Shown here: positions 24,006 through 35,369 of the stretch, one piece after another
Position numbering within the stretch: the first letter of the stretch is position 1
Layout: every line of letters begins with the position of its first letter
From: Nannobrachium achirus
Taxonomy: Eukaryota > Chordata > Actinopteri > Myctophiformes > Myctophidae
Assembly (NCBI GenBank): GCA_963921795.1
Contig: OY997659.1
Span: 24,102,659-24,166,658 of the forward strand
Direction of reading: 5' to 3'
DNA: 64,000 nt
Translations under genes and position numbers: made by a program
Notes under the pieces: model-generated
Databases searched by the model: none
The model's input: only the letters and a program-made list of their open reading frames with translations
Told to the model about the DNA's origin: nothing

Positions 24006-24927
24006 TTTATTATCTTTGCATGTTTGAGTTTCGATGCCATATTTCTCCACATCTCTTAATTTCTTTATATATTTATATATCTATAGAGATTCAACATGGC
24101 ACAATTTGTTTTTGTTTTTTACCAGTGCTGATGAGCGTAAACCAGGGAACACGTTTTCTTTTGTTCTGTATTTACAATAAAATGAAGGAAATGTACACGA
24201 CTCTATGGCATACACAATTGTGACATTACGTATGAATACAGTTTGATCCCTCTGTACAAACTAACATCTTTAGTTTACTATTATAATTTTACTTTTCTTT
24301 TTTTACAGATACTGTATGAGTTCACAATCCATTTTGGCATCTGCACATACACATACACTTTCCCCATCTAGACTCTTTGCCGCGTACCTTTCCTCACATG
24401 ACTGACATCTTTTCACCATGCTATCACAGCTACGGGGTTCAGAAAAAAAACCACGAAAAAAACAACAACTAACATCTAGACAGAGCAGGGCGCACATGTC
24501 TCATGATAGTGTCCATTAACGTCCCTCAACAGATCCACTGCATTATTCCATCTTCTAGAAAAAAATAATAAAAAACATTCCTAAATTTCCTTCTTTGGCT
24601 CACATCCTCTTTCCATCTGGCCTTCTCTTGTTTGAACTCCCCCCCCACACACACACACACACACACACACGCACGCACGCACGCACGCACGCACACACTC
24701 ACTCACTTTAGAATAAACTCACGCACACAAAAAAAAGGTTCATGAAAGAGTTCATCTGTTGGGAGAGTGGGTTGTGAGCCCCACACCTCTACAACAAGTT
24801 GAAGATTTCCCTCTAGATGCAGATCTCGACTCCCCGCGCCCTGTCCTGACAATACAGAGAGCGGGGGTCTCCTCATCTGAACCTAAAAGCACTTTGTCCC
24901 CCACCCCCACAGGGGTTTCCCCTAAGT
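24006..24927 (-). other. pkp4: pkp4 3' UTR (proposed extent)
   Basis: DNA following the pkp4 stop codon. The minus-strand AATAAA at 24011-24006 is the first clear poly(A) signal followed by SINE sequence, so a UTR of about 0.9 kb is inferred. It contains (CA)n/(CGCA)n at 24648-24705 and several A/T-rich words. The end is a guess without transcript data. Confidence 0.4.
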
Positions 24928-25173
24928 CTATACCCAGGAGTCAGGGGAGCCAGGGTACTGCTCTGCCCTGTATGAAGGCCTTTGTGTGCTAGAGTAAAAG
25001 TCCACGTAGTTGGTGGTGGATTTGAGTCCATGAGGCTGGGAGCTGTAGTCCGCCGTGGGAGGGTAGGTGATGACTTCATCCAAGTAGGGGTCATCATAGC
25101 CGTGGGGGTGCTGAAGGTACATTCTGTAGGTGTCGTAGTTCCTCCTGCCTGGCTCCTCACCGTAGTACATTGG
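24928..25173 (-). CDS. pkp4: pkp4 last coding exon, PDZ ligand
   Basis: The acceptor CTTCCTGCAG precedes PMYYGEEPGRRNYDTYRMYL. The exon continues through DDPYLDEVITYPPTADYSS and GLKSTTNYVDFYS to RPSYRAEQYPGSPDSWV and TAG at 24930-24928. The final DSWV is the class I PDZ-binding motif of the p0071/delta-catenin/ARVCF group, known to bind Erbin-type and other PDZ proteins at junctions. Conservation of this tail is the strongest evidence that the gene is pkp4 and intact at its 3' end. Confidence 0.97.
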   Translation of the reverse strand, partial: PMYYGEEPGRRNYDTYRMYLQHPHGYDDPYLDEVITYPPTADYSSQPHGLKSTTNYVDFYSSTQRPSYRAEQYPGSPDSWV

Positions 25174-26178
25174 CTGCAGGAAGACAAGGAAGGACTTTAA
25201 GACGTGCGTTTCCAAAAGGAATGTCATGAGGACTGCCTTTTTACTAACACTAGACTGGTGTACTTTGTGCCACATGTTCAGGGGCCATGTATTAAAGCCG
25301 GGAATACTCGCCCCAACCCATTGTGCAATACTGCTGATTTCAATTAAATGTTATTATAATGACAAATTACAACAAGTTGGCTCAAGACACTTAACATAAT
25401 AGAGCAGAGATGCTACATTGTCCCACCCTGCACAATACAAGCAATTTCTACCAACACCAGATAAGTCCTGTTATCTGATGTGCTTGTACCCGCTCCACAC
25501 GCATCACGTTTTGCTTCGCACAGCCACTTTTATGAACACAGATCTCGTGCTTGTTCCATTCAACCTGATGTAAAGCCAATCAGTAAAGCCAATGGGTTAG
25601 GTTGGCCAGTCAGGGAAGCTGGTGCCCAACCCGTCCCCAAACAGACAGATTCGGGCGTCCATTGAGACCGATTTTTCTGTTGTTTTCTTTTGCTTCTCGT
25701 AAACCATTATTCCGATCAAATTGTCACTCGCCACAGCACAGCCACAGGTCATACACCAGATTTGAGGCCATTTGGTCAGACTGCCCAGGACAGTCAACCA
25801 TAAGATTAATGACAATCCAAGGATGCACTTATTACTGTATATGCATTCAGATTATGACCATCTTGAAAACTCAGAATGCTGTTTAACAAAATAGCAGATC
25901 TACAAGTTTGTATCGCAAAGCATTGAGGGCTTGTAAATAAAAGGAGGGAATAAAATAATAATACTGAACATTTTGACACAAATATGTGTCAACAATCTTT
26001 AAACATTTGATTCAAAAAAGTGATATTTACTCGTGACCAATAAAAATGGGCCTGTGATCCAAAAATGGGTCCCGAAGGCTATTGCCTAATTAGCTGTCGC
26101 TTGCCCAAAAGGAAACTGATCTTGTCGGCAAATGACATTAGTCGTGTGATCGGAGTATAAATTGAGCTTATATTTTAC
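25174..26178 (-). other. pkp4: pkp4 intron with a hairpin copy
   Basis: This intron of 1,005 bp has donor ACACAG|GTAAAATA and acceptor CTGCAG. Apart from the HP hairpin at 25888-25942 nothing is recognised in it. Confidence 0.85.
25888..25942. repeat. Hairpin repeat HP, partial
   Basis: AAAATAGCAGATCTACAAGT is a good left arm. The right side, GGGCTTGTAAATAAAA, is eroded. Confidence 0.65.
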
Positions 26179-26252
26179 CTGTGTTCTTCTTGGCTCCTCT
26201 CTTGTGGGTGAGGAATAGGACCCAATGTAATACGGAGAAGGTTTCACAGACC
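26179..26252 (-). CDS. pkp4: pkp4 tail exon (SYSSPTREE)
   Basis: A 74-bp exon between TTCTCTTCTAG and GTAAAATA reads SVKPSPYYIGSYSSPTREEP then RRTQ, matching the KPSPIYISSYSSPARE segment of mammalian PKP4. The phase is 2 in, 0 out. It belongs to the proline/serine-rich C-terminal tail after the armadillo domain. Confidence 0.94.
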
Positions 26253-27036
26253 CTAGAAGAGAAAAGGGGTATTAATGCACAGCAAAAGTGCTTGCTAATC
26301 CATGAATCCCTTTAGGAAAGGTGTTGGATGAATCCCTTTAGCACTGGTGTCTGTATTTTGATAAAGCGGGAAAAGCAGTGCTATGCAGTGCCAGGGGAGA
26401 AGAATAACTCCAGGTTATTTATTCAAGCCAGCTCTACCAATGCACTACAGAAGACATGCCATTGGCACATTTTCCAAGCAGTGGAATCCTGAAACTCAAC
26501 TCTCCACTTCTCTGTGTTGGGCTGGGAATGTTGAGGGTGCAGCTCAGTTTGTTTAGTTAACCAGCAAACAGCCAGGCAGCCTAGGTAGCTTGAAAAGGGT
26601 TGTAGCATTGTCTAGGTACCCTTCCTGCACCTGCCTGCATAGTCCACTTCGGGCAGTGTTGTAGCCCAGCAAAGAGACTCCTAACACTTGTAGATTCTGC
26701 TGTAAGTAACACACTCTCCATCACAACAAATGGAACTTAAATGCTCCTTTTCAAAGTAGCTGACTCCGTAAGAGCTAGCAGGCCCTCGTAGGGGAGTAAA
26801 ATATGTTGGTGATGGCGGAGTTGGTACAGGGGGAGATTGAGAGGGCATGGGGTCTGTTTGGAATGTAACAGGGGGATAAAATGGATTACAGCCTTCACAG
26901 GCACAGACCCTGAGGGCACCCTTACAGTCTGGTGCACATGGCCGATATGGTTCAAATTATATTTCAAAGACTTCACTGATATGGAAGCTATACGCAGCTC
27001 ATGGATCAGCTCATGTGAGCAGTACGATTACTGTAC

Positions 27037-27168
27037 CTGTATATTGGTTTTTATGCACACTGTTGTCCCCTTGGTAATTATAAAATTGCATAGTTGACTG
27101 TGCCCTCTGGTAATCTGAGCGGTTCTCTTTGATGCCCAATACGGCAGGAGACGAGGTGGCACTACCAG
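27037..27168 (-). CDS. pkp4: pkp4 tail exon (SSPAVLGIKENR)
   Basis: A 132-bp exon between CCGTCCACAG and ACAG|GTACAG encodes GSATSSPAVLGIKENRSDYQ, then RAQSTMQFYNYQGDNSVHK and NQYTG. It matches the human SSPALLGIRDPRSEY...MQYYNSQGD region. It was recognised by family similarity. The intron to the next exon is 784 bp. Confidence 0.94.
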
Positions 27169-27438
27169 CTGTGGACGGAAACAAAAAGCACAATTTACAG
27201 CTTGACTGGGGAATGTCGTCTGACCAACTTCATTACTACATGGGTTGGGTGTTGTACGCAATATTTAAAAAGTATTTTTGGTTCCTATTGCTCTGACTAA
27301 GCTGCTGTGAATGATCTTCATCTGTGCCCTAGTGGTCTCATTTCCATTCTTGTACTGTATGTCAGATAGCTAGATTGAATTCTGTTCAGAAAGACTTCAT
27401 AGAACCGTAGTAACATCTTTAACTCATGTTCGACCTAC

Positions 27439-27556
27439 CAGGGTGGTTGACAGGGGACATCTGTATGGAGCCAGTAGGTAGAGTGGGCTGGGACTTGAAC
27501 CGGTCTCGCTCTAATGTAGAAACCGGAGTGAGGAAGTGGTTTTGGTTCCACCCGTC
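27439..27556 (-). CDS. pkp4: pkp4 exon (DGWNQNHFLTPVSTLERDRF)
   Basis: A 118-bp exon after acceptor TTAATTAATAG reads DGWNQNHFLTPVSTLERDRF, KSQPTLPTGSIQMSPVNHP and ends G before GTAGGTCG. DGW directly follows the YKK of the previous exon, as in all p120-family members, and starts the C-terminal tail. The acceptor has a weak, AT-rich pyrimidine tract. Confidence 0.95.
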
Positions 27557-27847
27557 CTATTAATTAAGAGAAGAACAGTGTTATCCGTTAGTCTTGTGTT
27601 GCAGTTGTTTTGTTATGTTTTTAAACTTTTTGATACAAAGCAGCACTGTTTGGAACATCGCTATGATGCACAGGTGTGCAGCAACAGTGACATACAATGA
27701 GCAAGAACTACACATGTCAACAATGACCTGGCAACAGTCTACATAACATGCTATCTAATTACATTTTAGCCTTTGCATACAGTAAACCTGCAAGGTCATC
27801 GAGGCTAGGGCAAGTTCTATGGTAAGTGCTATGGCAAGTGCTACAGG

Positions 27848-28240
27848 CTAAGGTAGAGTCTGAAGAGGAGTCTCCAGATTACGGCGGAAGATTGGGAGTG
27901 AGTCTGCAGGTCTAATTGCAATGGGGAGTTCATTCCACAGTTTGGGACCCAAAAGGGAGAAGAATCGGGGAGGTGTGGAGTGTTGTCCTAGATGGTTCAG
28001 CTTCCCTGTGTTAGCTGATCTGAGTGAGCGGGAGGGGTTGTAGGGTTGGATCAGGAAGGATTTGAAGATATGGGGGTGCCATACCTTTGGTTGCTTTGTA
28101 GGCCACATCAGAAAGCAAAACAAAACAAAACACTAAATACAAATAAAAACGAAATAATTCTTTTTTGTGCTCATCATTTCTCTCTATACCAGCAGTTATG
28201 AGCCACTGAAGTACTGTTGTGTTAACCTGTAGAAACACAT
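27848..28240 (-). mobile_element. LINE reverse-transcriptase C-terminal remnant
   Basis: Two minus-strand frames together show SDVAYKATKGMAPPYLQ, then NPSRSLRSANTGKL and FFSLLGPKLWNELPIAIRPA. This is the conserved C-terminal end of L2/CR1/RTE-like LINE proteins (APPYL ... RSLRSA ... LGPKLWNxLPxxIR). The frame shift and truncation show it is inactive. Confidence 0.75.
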
Positions 28241-29287
28241 TGCCCTCTCACTGTATTTTGGTGTATTCACGGTTTGTTTTAGTAGCCCAAAAACATCCCT
28301 ACCACCAAAACAAAGTTTATGTAGTCAGGATGGCGTGATTTATCTTCAAGCCATTAGTAGATCTGCTTTTTTTTGTAGGATACAGCAACGCCATCTTACT
28401 ACTACAGTATAAACCAACTACACAACTATGCTAACGCAAACTAAAAATAAGAGCACGGTGCTGATTATGCACACTCCATGTTAATGAATGCAGCCATTCT
28501 CACTGGTCGTGCATGCTCGCTCCACTTGCACACGTGAAGATTTTACTGGCCTGCAATGTGCCGCCAAGTTTTGCCCCACGGCTCTGTCCATGTTATTGAC
28601 AGTCACTGCTTGTATAATATCCACAGGATACCACTGTAATATAAGGATTTGCAATAACGCACAGACGAGACTATTGCTAAGAGTATATAGACTGGTATAT
28701 AGACTGGTTCATTTCTTGACTTGGATGCGGACTGCAGAGCAATGAAGGAGGAACAATATGGCAGGTACGGAGGTTCATTGCAAAATACAAAGCAAATACA
28801 CATTATAACCACATGGAACACTGACAATTTGGGTTCAATGTATGAGCATAAAAAGCTAAAATATGCTAATGGAGGCACAGGTTCAGGTATGGTACTTTAG
28901 GCTATTAATAGCCTAGAATTGTAATGTTGTGTTACTTTAGGCTAATAATAATTATAATGCCAAATTATGCAATGCCTACTGAAAAATGTATGGGCGGCAA
29001 CATTTACAACCAATTAAGATTTTAGTCGCCAATGACTGGCATATAACAGGTAACGGAAACTGGTGTGCAGTGGTGCAATGGTGATTCAATGGGGGGGTCA
29101 CGAACGTCGCTCAACACCCACTATGCAGGTCTATTGATATGCATATAGGCACGTTTCTTTGTTAAAACAGTTGTTGAGGTGTGAACTTGGGGGGGGTGAG
29201 AGACCCTGGCTCAAGCGAGACCCCGGCTCAGAAAAGATATGGGTCGTCGGGGGGGGGGGGGGCGCGACCCAAGACTACGGCAACACT

Positions 29288-29289
<2 letters not shown>

Positions 29290-29324
<35 letters not shown>
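29290..29324. repeat. (TG)n microsatellite beside a pkp4 donor
   Basis: 35 bases of TG; on the transcribed strand this is a CA repeat about 70 bases inside the intron after the donor at 29393. Confidence 0.95.
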
Positions 29325-29326
<2 letters not shown>

Positions 29327-29393
29327 TCTCTATATGTTGTTGAAGGGAGACAGATTTCATGATTGCAGTGTGACTTTCAGGTAAGGTTCTTAC

Positions 29394-29478
29394 TTTCTTA
29401 TAGATGGTACGCAGGTCCCTGTACTGCCACAGTGTATTCAGCACCTGAGCAGCTGCTTTGAGCACCTTCATGGAGTAC
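29394..29478 (-). CDS. pkp4: pkp4 exon, end of armadillo domain
   Basis: An 85-bp exon between CTGCTTAG and AAGAAA|GTAAGA encodes [20 protein letters not shown] then DLRTIYKK. It corresponds to the last armadillo helix of p120-family proteins ([19 protein letters not shown]). The YSM in place of mammalian SSL at its start is a small substitution. Confidence 0.96.
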
Positions 29479-29714
29479 CTAAGCAGACAGACAGACACAA
29501 ACAAGTTGTCTTTAGGTATTCCTGAATCACATGAGCCTCATTTCCAGTCATAAAGCAAACATCCCATGTTAGCAGTGGAAGGAAGAATTTGCCTTTGGGG
29601 TGTTTGTACTCGGAGCCCTGTTGGACACACAGGAGGCTAGAAATAGCTGCCATGCCACCATTCCACTAGGAGGTGTAACCTCAGCATACATAAAACCACC
29701 TTCCCTCTGGCAAT

Positions 29715-29942
<228 letters not shown>

Positions 29943-30080
29943 CGCGTGCGTGTGTGTGGGTGTGAATGCATATGCTCCAGTGTGTGTGAGAGTGTACAAT
30001 GTCACCGGAGCACTATCAACGTCTGCTGTACTGTATATTCATTAAGTGCTCCTCTGGACCGGGTTGCTGCTGTAACACAC

Positions 30081-30273
30081 CTGTCCCCCCTGCCCTTGGT
30101 GATGTTGACCAGCTTCTCGATGCCGCCCGTGTCGGCCAGTGCCTTGGCGTTCTCCATGTTCTTGCTGGTGACCTCGTGCAGTGTGCAGCAGATGGCCGCC
30201 ACCGTCTCGTCGGACAGGAGCGTGGTGTTTCCTCCCGGGAGGCGGTTGACCAGGTCCCTCATTGCATACTTCC
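30081..30273 (-). CDS. pkp4: pkp4 armadillo exon ([14 protein letters not shown])
   Basis: A 193-bp exon encodes [40 protein letters not shown] and [20 protein letters not shown] then RGD. The matching human segment is nearly identical. The donor is GACAG|GTGTGTTAC. The acceptor CTCCCTCAG is preceded by a (CT)n microsatellite that forms the pyrimidine tract. The exon covers the penultimate armadillo repeats. Confidence 0.97.
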
Positions 30274-30286
30274 CTGAGGGAGGAGG

Positions 30287-30288
<2 letters not shown>

Positions 30289-30328
<40 letters not shown>
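30289..30328 (-). repeat. (CT)n tract serving as polypyrimidine tract
   Basis: Plus-strand (GA)n is (CT)n in the transcript and begins about 15 bases upstream of the acceptor of the exon at 30081-30273. Confidence 0.85.
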
Positions 30329-30329
<1 letters not shown>

Positions 30330-30876
30330 TTGAGTGATATGAGCCAGCCGAAGGTTAATTAGTTACAATGGCATACAGTCTTTTGTGATTATTGCTTTAT
30401 TATCTCCGCCAGGCAGAGGGCAAGGAGGTGAGGATTATGTTTTTGACTTTGTGTGTCTGTGAGTCCAGGGCTAATCCCGCAAGCCGCTGGACAAATCAGA
30501 ATACATTGTTCAGGCTGGTAGTAGGCCAAAGAAGTACATCCATGCATTTCTTCCATGCAGAAGGTTTTTCTACCGGCCAACTCGGGAATGATGCAAGTCA
30601 GGAATGATGCCCCACCCAGTTATCCAATACCTGTTGTCAGAGTACCCGGTGTACCCGTCTGTCAGTCTGTCCCCCTTTTAAGCCCATATATGGAGTTTCA
30701 AGTCAGGCATGCCCAAATATGAAGTCCAGGCCAGTCTATGACGCCTGCACTATGATATCATATTCTTTTCACTTTTTTGTGTGCTTTTTACAAAATTCTC
30801 TTCTCAATATCTCATATTAATGACATCAGGGTATTCCCAATCTGCGAACCCATTTGGTTAAAAAAAAACCTGTGTG

Positions 30877-31170
30877 AAGTGTGCGGTGCTTAATTCAAAC
30901 TTAACACTAGTACAGCATGATGATGATGTATGATGATGATGATCATCATGATGTCACAGGGGTATATTGTCCAATCAGAAAGGGACATACGTCACAACAT
31001 CACATATTGGAGTGGCTAGCACCAAGTGTGCGGTGCTTAATTCAAACTTAACACTAGTACAGCATGATGATGATGTATGATGATGATGATCATCATGATG
31101 TCACAGGGGTATATTGTCCAATCAGAAAGGGACATACGTCACAACATCACATATTGGAGTGGCTAGCACC
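30877..31170. repeat. Perfect 147-bp tandem duplication
   Basis: Units 30877-31023 and 31024-31170 are identical as far as I can read. Each runs from AAGTGTGCGGTGCTTAATTC to AGTGGCTAGCACC and includes a (GATGAT)n core. The absence of differences implies a very recent event or an assembly duplication. Confidence 0.93.
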
Positions 31171-32283
31171 GCTCAAAAAATGAAAAATATAACTTTTTGT
31201 GTAAGAACAGGAACTCTGCTTGGCTCCTTCCCTTTCTTAGTCCACTTCCTTTCGCATTATTTAGTGTTTATTGCTACTAAACCCACTACTTAGGGCAGTG
31301 GTGCTTACAGATTCAGCTGTCAGAGAGATTATGGGGGGGGATGTGGGTTTATCAATTTACCCAACTTTATGAGTCTCTGTCTCTCTTTTATACTCATGTA
31401 TGGAGTTCCCTGACGTCATCAGTATATGCCCATATCCGTTATTTATTCCAATTGGTTATGACTGAATTATTATTTCATTCTTAGAATGAGAGCATAGCAT
31501 AGATCAGGGGTCTTCAACAGGGGGTCCGGGACCCTAGGGGGTCCTTAGAGTGACAACAGGGGGGCCGCCAAATCCTTGTATGATAGGATAATTATTTTAA
31601 ATTAACTCATTTGATGCCCACGAGGTGTCAACGTGTCAATCTCTTTGATGTCTCTGGAGACAACGCGTTCGACGCGTTGTACAGTATCTATACTGTACTG
31701 TAGTTACTGTACTTTGCTACCGCAGTGAGGGATCTACCGTGGTGATCAAAAACCAACAATATGGGAAAAAACACTACATTTCCCAAAATGCAGCGCGGTA
31801 TCACATGACCAGGAAGTGCAGTCTCCCTGCAGCCAATCACAAGCTTCCGCTGCCTTAATTAACCCTTTTGCGTTTTTGATACACTCGGACTGAAAGACCT
31901 GCAAAGAACACTCTCCCCCCTCACACACAGCAGTTTTACGCTGGTGCATTCTTCTCTTGATCTAGCTTTTTCAATCACCTTGTGATGTTCAAAACGCGGC
32001 CTTTTCTACCACCAGTGACACAAACGCTGTGGCCCAGGATTGGTAAAAAGCGGTCCTGACTGAAAGAAAAGATGATGATCGTGAAAATAAACAGGACATA
32101 CTTGGATTACATTTACTCGGATTACGGATACTTTTTTCCCAGTAACGCAAAGGTACGTAAAATGGCGGGTTGCCATGGCGACGATGGGGTAACCCCTGAA
32201 TCATCGTGGGCACCCGATGTGTTAACAAATTGAACCCTCACATCCCTATTCCGAGAAGAACTTTAGCCAAACATAGCAGGCGT

Positions 32284-32312
32284 TGAGAGCTTGTAGATCA
32301 GCTATTTTCAGC
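32284..32312. repeat. Hairpin repeat HP, half copy
   Basis: TGAGAGCTTGTAGATCAGCT plus ATTTTCAG is a right arm. The left side is unrecognisable. It lies about 25 bases from R1 copy B, echoing copy A, which also has a hairpin nearby. Confidence 0.65.
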
Positions 32313-32334
32313 AGATAGTTATGTAGAGGAAAAT

Positions 32335-32398
32335 AAAAATCAAACCTCGGTTCGAAGTGGAGCGGTGAATCTGAGCAGCTATACCCTGTGTGTGTGTG

Positions 32399-32449
<51 letters not shown>

Positions 32450-32618
32450 TGAGTGTGCCTGGCCTGCACAAAACAGCGCCCCTCTTTAACTAGTGTGTTG
32501 TGTGTGGCCACTCAAGGTATTGCCAGGCTACGGACGGACGGACACGGCCAGCCAGCCAGCCAGCCACATACCCACGGACATACCTGTCTATTGGGAGCGC
32601 TTTCACCGCTCCAAAAAA
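32335..32618 (+). repeat. Interspersed repeat R1, copy B
   Basis: The reverse-complement partner of 140-414, with TGGAGCGGTGAA at 32358-32369 and its inverse TTCACCGCTCCA at 32602-32613 as candidate termini. A (TG)n tract fills 32387-32448. The conserved block encodes SLTSVLCVATQGIARLRT in one frame, as in copy A. Confidence 0.8.
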
Positions 32619-32814
32619 GAGCAGACCAATTTCATAGTGAAAGGTCAAATTTACAATATATCGACAATTTAAGTGGTTAAATGTCTATGAATCTATCTAT
32701 GAAATCGATGAAAATCTGCATCACACATTTATACAATATGTAGAGGGGGTCCCTGCTTCATCTCTCTCTCAGCTGATACCAGCTCTCTTGGCCTGAAAAC
32801 GTTGAAGAGCCCTG

Positions 32815-34285
32815 GCATAGACAGACAGGAAGCGGAGGGAATAGAGAGGGAAAGAAGTGCAAGTCATTGCTGGCGCTGGTATCATACAGGAGAAGTACAT
32901 GGTCGGCACACTACCCATTCATCCACTGTTGTGCCTCATATTGGCATACAGTTTTAAACATGTTAAACAAGTGGAGGCTTACACAAAGTAGGGGGGAAGC
33001 AGACTATTAGGACATGCATGATGTACAGTGTGAGAGATCTTCTATGCATTTCCTTATGCATGTTAGATAATGGATAAGTGGATGTCTGCTAGGGCAACCG
33101 AGAATACTTACTGTAGGGATATTGTTCTATACTGTGAATTATATATTTATTATTCGGCTTGGGGCCGCAGTGAGGCAGGTGCTTTTAAAAGTGACATTGC
33201 GTTATTGTCTCAAGGGTATTAAAAAAATCCACATATCCTGGAAAAAAAAGAAAGAAAAACGTCTGCCTTATCTCTCCTCCTGCAGAGGAAGGACCCTGTT
33301 ACGCACGCACAAACGAACACACACACGAACAGACACACACACTAACCTCTGTTCTCTCTGCCTACAGGCGTTACCCCTGCCTCACTGGAGCGTTAACTCC
33401 TCATTACTTCCACAAGGCGAGCACATAAAAACCTGTTTGTCTTTTCCCTGAAATTAGCTAATTTCATGAAAAAGAACTGCAGCTGAAAACAACTGATAAG
33501 ACTGTTTCAAGTTAGACTGTTTCCACACATTTTAAAGTACAAGTATGTTTGTTTCACCGTGTCCTTTTTAACAAGAGCTAGAGGACAGTGCTGTATGGAG
33601 ATGTATTTATTGAATGCATGATGTACATTATACATCTATGTATGTACTGTATATTACCATGCAATATGTCACAGTGTCCCTTTTGTACTGTTTATCAGTA
33701 GGTAAATGTTAAACTATCAGCGTATCTATGCATCCATGTCACCATAGGCCACATTAACCCAATGGGCTGCAGCCTAGGGCAACGACCAGCATGAGGCCCC
33801 CAGATGAGCAGGAATTTAATCGAGGAAAAAGAAAAAAGCCCTAGTGGGCGTACAGCAAACTTTTGAGCTGCTTGAGCCAAGATGTAGGCCACACTTCAGT
33901 TTACTTCAGGGTCAGGAATTTTTTGGGGACCGGACATTTTTTGGGAACCAGACAAAGCCAGATGTTGGCACTTAGCTCCTTCCAGGAGCACCGCTCAATA
34001 AATTGCATTTCATTCTTGTACTTGCCATACATTGATTTCAATTCCTTCACAATATCCTTCTACCAGTTCTTCACATCCACATGGTGTTCATGTGAGGCCA
34101 TAACAAAGATGCCACAGGAGTTTCCTCACAAGAGCTGCTCCTACTAGAAACAGCGACAGCTACAGAGTGTGTTTCCTAATGTTGACATAGAACTCAGAAA
34201 ATATCCCTCTCCCCATTTCAAACGCCATCAATGCATGAAAACAGACTGAATCATCTATTCTAAAGTTTAATTCACTGCAGTGAAC
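32815..34285. other. pkp4: pkp4 intron segment, nothing recognised
   Basis: Part of the 4,945-bp intron between 30274 and 35218. A small tandem near 33910-33955 repeats TTTTTTGGG(G)A. No exon is visible. Confidence 0.5.
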
Positions 34286-34287
34286 AA

Positions 34288-34356
34288 GGATGTCGCTTGC
34301 CAAAAATAACTGCCGTTGATAGCTTGTAGATAAGTTCTTTCTGGCAAGCAACGGCA
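34288..34356. repeat. Hairpin repeat HP, subtype with GTYGCTYGCC arms
   Basis: Outer arms TGTCGCTTGCCA and TGGCAAGCAACG flank a reduced core TAGCTTGTAGATAAG. The right flank CATTATCATACAACAGAGTA matches the right flank of the copy at 58100-58199. Confidence 0.7.
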
Positions 34357-34684
34357 TTATCATACAACAGAGTAAAAACAAGGCTTGAGCCTTATACTCT
34401 TACACAGGTACACTTGTAATCTACATCAAAGTTAACTTTGAATTTAATATGGTGCATCAGTTTATTTACCAACTATAAAGGTCTCCTTCAAGTACTTACA
34501 GTATAATAAAATGTGTTATATAACTAGCAAACAATGTTCATTTATATTTGTATAGCCTGGTGTACTTGATGCCTGGTCTTCAGATTAATATTGCATTCTG
34601 GTTTCAGGTCAGCAGCGCAGACCTGAAATCAGAGGAAACTATTTGACAGCAGATAGCTTCAACACAACCAGTGTGTTTCGATTG

Positions 34685-34685
<1 letters not shown>

Positions 34686-34735
<50 letters not shown>
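34686..34735. repeat. (GT)n microsatellite
   Basis: 50 bases of GT in the intron upstream of the exon at 35219-35369 in genome coordinates. Confidence 0.95.
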
Positions 34736-34741
<6 letters not shown>

Positions 34742-35218
34742 AGTGAATTTGATTACTTTGTGGCATTTTCTATTGGGTTTCGATGCTTTTATGTCACTGT
34801 CTGATCAATAAAATGCACATTATAATAAGAAAGCTTATCCAAGTACCTGCGGACCTGGACTGAGAATATTGAGTTATTTCACGTGTTACATACAGTACTC
34901 GCAGTGAAAATACTCAATGTTATGTGAAAATACATGGCTGGCGACTTCACATGCACAGTATCAGAAGTGATAACAAACTAACTAACCGACCAGTAGGGGT
35001 CAGCAGTGACAAGCAACTACGGTACAGGGGGATTGGCAGACCGACTAAATTGGGAAAAACTAAAAAGCACCTACAGGACATGGTAAAATAAAGTAATGAA
35101 AGCTGCAATTATCATTGTCTGGCAAGTACAGCTCATGCTCAGTAATGTAATATGTATCAGTATGTTGGTGTTTTCATATGACTCAGCTCAAATGAACGGA
35201 ACCAGTAGGCCCACTAAC

Positions 35219-35369
35219 CTATGAGCTCCTTGTTCCTGACATCCAGCGCCATGTTCCTCAAGGCAGTGGCGACAGAACACACCACACGGTCGTTATCCAT
35301 CCTCAGCAGCTCCACCAGGATTGGCAGTCCCTTCTCCTTACGCACCGCTGCTCGGATATATGCTGCAAA
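35219..35369 (-). CDS. pkp4: pkp4 armadillo exon ([15 protein letters not shown])
   Basis: A 151-bp exon between GCGAATGCAG and CATAG|GTTAGT encodes [40 protein letters not shown] and [10 protein letters not shown]. It is one of the most conserved armadillo repeats of the p120 family, and [14 protein letters not shown] is the pkp4 form. The phase is 0 in, 1 out. Confidence 0.98.

Larger units (their letters stand above)
27557..29393 (-). other. pkp4: pkp4 intron with LINE 3' fragment
   Basis: The 1,837-bp intron contains the LINE C-terminal remnant at 27848-28240. It also has a possible hairpin remnant GTAGATCTGCTTTTTTTT near 28360, a G run (29239-29262) and (TG)n at 29290-29324, about 70 bases from the exon. 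Confidence 0.8.
31505..32814. mobile_element. hAT-like element, 1.3 kb, with R1 nested
   Basis: The left terminus CAGGGGTCTTCAACAGGGGG and the reverse-complemented right terminus CAGGGCTCTTCAACGTTTTC form inverted repeats. GCATAGAT (31497-31504) and GCATAGAC (32815-32822) match at 7 of 8 positions, consistent with hAT. R1 copy B and a half hairpin lie inside. Minus-strand frames at 31746-31949 and 31989-32228 may be transposase debris but carry no motif I can name. Confidence 0.75.

Noticed and set aside
24928..25275. pkp4 as ctnnd2, arvcf or ctnnd1
   Set aside because: All p120 relatives share the fold and several end DSWV. Many segments ([40 protein letters not shown]) match PKP4 and differ from what I recall of the others.
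30877..31170. CRISPR-like direct repeats
   Set aside because: There are only two 147-bp adjacent units, no spacers, and the genome is eukaryotic. This is a tandem duplication.
32453..32680. Protein-coding gene in R1 (TSVLCVATQGIARLRT in two copies)
   Set aside because: The frame is shared because the DNA is a repeat. It runs into a microsatellite and tandem GGCT units and has no known domain.
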